Shown in pieces: positions 63,865-64,000 of a stretch of 64,000 nucleotides of DNA. Under the pieces are notes generated by a model that saw nothing but the letters and a program-made list of their open reading frames with translations, was not told where the DNA came from and did no database searches. Source of the stretch: Rhizobium sp. 32-5/1. GTDB lineage: Bacteria; Pseudomonadota; Alphaproteobacteria; Rhizobiales; Rhizobiaceae. The translations under genes and the position numbers were made by a program. How positions within the stretch are numbered: position 1 is the first letter of the stretch; every line of letters starts with the position of its first letter. Location: assembly GCF_029537235.1 (NCBI RefSeq), contig NZ_CP120638.1:1612001-1676000 (forward strand), written 5' to 3'.

Positions 63865-64000
63865 CACTCTGCTCCTTGCATCGGACATGCGGAACGCGGC
63901 GAGCGTCCAAAGACGCCCGAAGGGCGAAACCCGATGTCCATATTGATCCCTGCGTCGGCCCGTTTGTCCAGATCGGTGGCCGAAAAACAGGCCGATCGCC

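Noticed and set aside
1..64000. Insertion sequences or transposases
   Set aside because: No transposase-like protein or IS terminal inverted repeats with target duplications were seen; the only mobile element supported is the prophage.

Overview
This window looks like a chromosome segment of a Rhizobiaceae-type alphaproteobacterium (Rhizobium/Agrobacterium relative). The evidence is the GC-rich host coding DNA, a SAM-II riboswitch in front of metZ, a two-domain dCTP deaminase, ApaG and Hsp33 of alphaproteobacterial type, and a tail module resembling that of the alphaproteobacterial gene transfer agent. Species assignment is inference.

Layout. 1-13.87 kb is host chromosome: the 3' part of a fatty-acid oxidation multienzyme (fadJ), a membrane-anchored retropepsin-like protease, two EamA/DMT permeases, a nuclease-like protein, an S24 regulator, a Ca2+/H+ antiporter, a glycerophosphodiester phosphodiesterase, a Tim44-like protein, a TerB-like protein, an amino-acid-type solute-binding protein and a GT2 glycosyltransferase. 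13,873-59,653 is a complete-looking, about 45.8 kb lambda-like siphovirus prophage, bounded by a 47-bp direct repeat that is the 3' end of a tRNA-Gly(CCC) gene. The intact tRNA is at the right end (59,607-59,680) and the integrase sits beside it. 59.7-64 kb is host again: dcd, SAM-II riboswitch-metZ, apaG, hslO.

Prophage, left to right. Three plus-strand cargo genes lie at attL (a DUF2971 protein, a HEPN-like protein, a small unknown). The leftward late operon follows (written here from left to right, so in reverse order of transcription): lysis genes, a 2,226-residue tail-tip/fibre protein with an extensive repeat region, a GTA-like tail module, tape measure, tail tube, a lambda-like head module (capsid E, decoration D, S49 protease C, portal B, gpW, terminases A/Nu1). 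A replication region comes next: an iteron-rich origin candidate at 42.3-42.7 kb, SF3 helicase, CHC2/Toprim primase, a DndC/PAPS-reductase-like protein and a fused SNF2-type helicase-DNA methyltransferase, almost all joined by 1-4 base overlaps. The immunity region (51.7-53.8 kb) has a Cro-like HTH gene, an S24 CI-like repressor, a secreted cargo protein, and two outward promoters built on the same 16-bp operator. The rightward early operon carries a YfbR-like nucleotidase, SSB, a phage-encoded DnaN sliding clamp and the integrase.

Data quality. Twelve places, in host and prophage alike, show a coding frame broken in a way that one extra base in a short homopolymer would repair exactly. All twelve are in the deletion direction. 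The simplest explanation is systematic homopolymer under-calling in the assembly rather than gene decay. The affected genes (fadJ, DMT permease, Tim44-like, solute-binding protein, glycosyltransferase, tail chaperone, major capsid, small terminase, PAPS-reductase-like) are listed as single CDS spanning the break.
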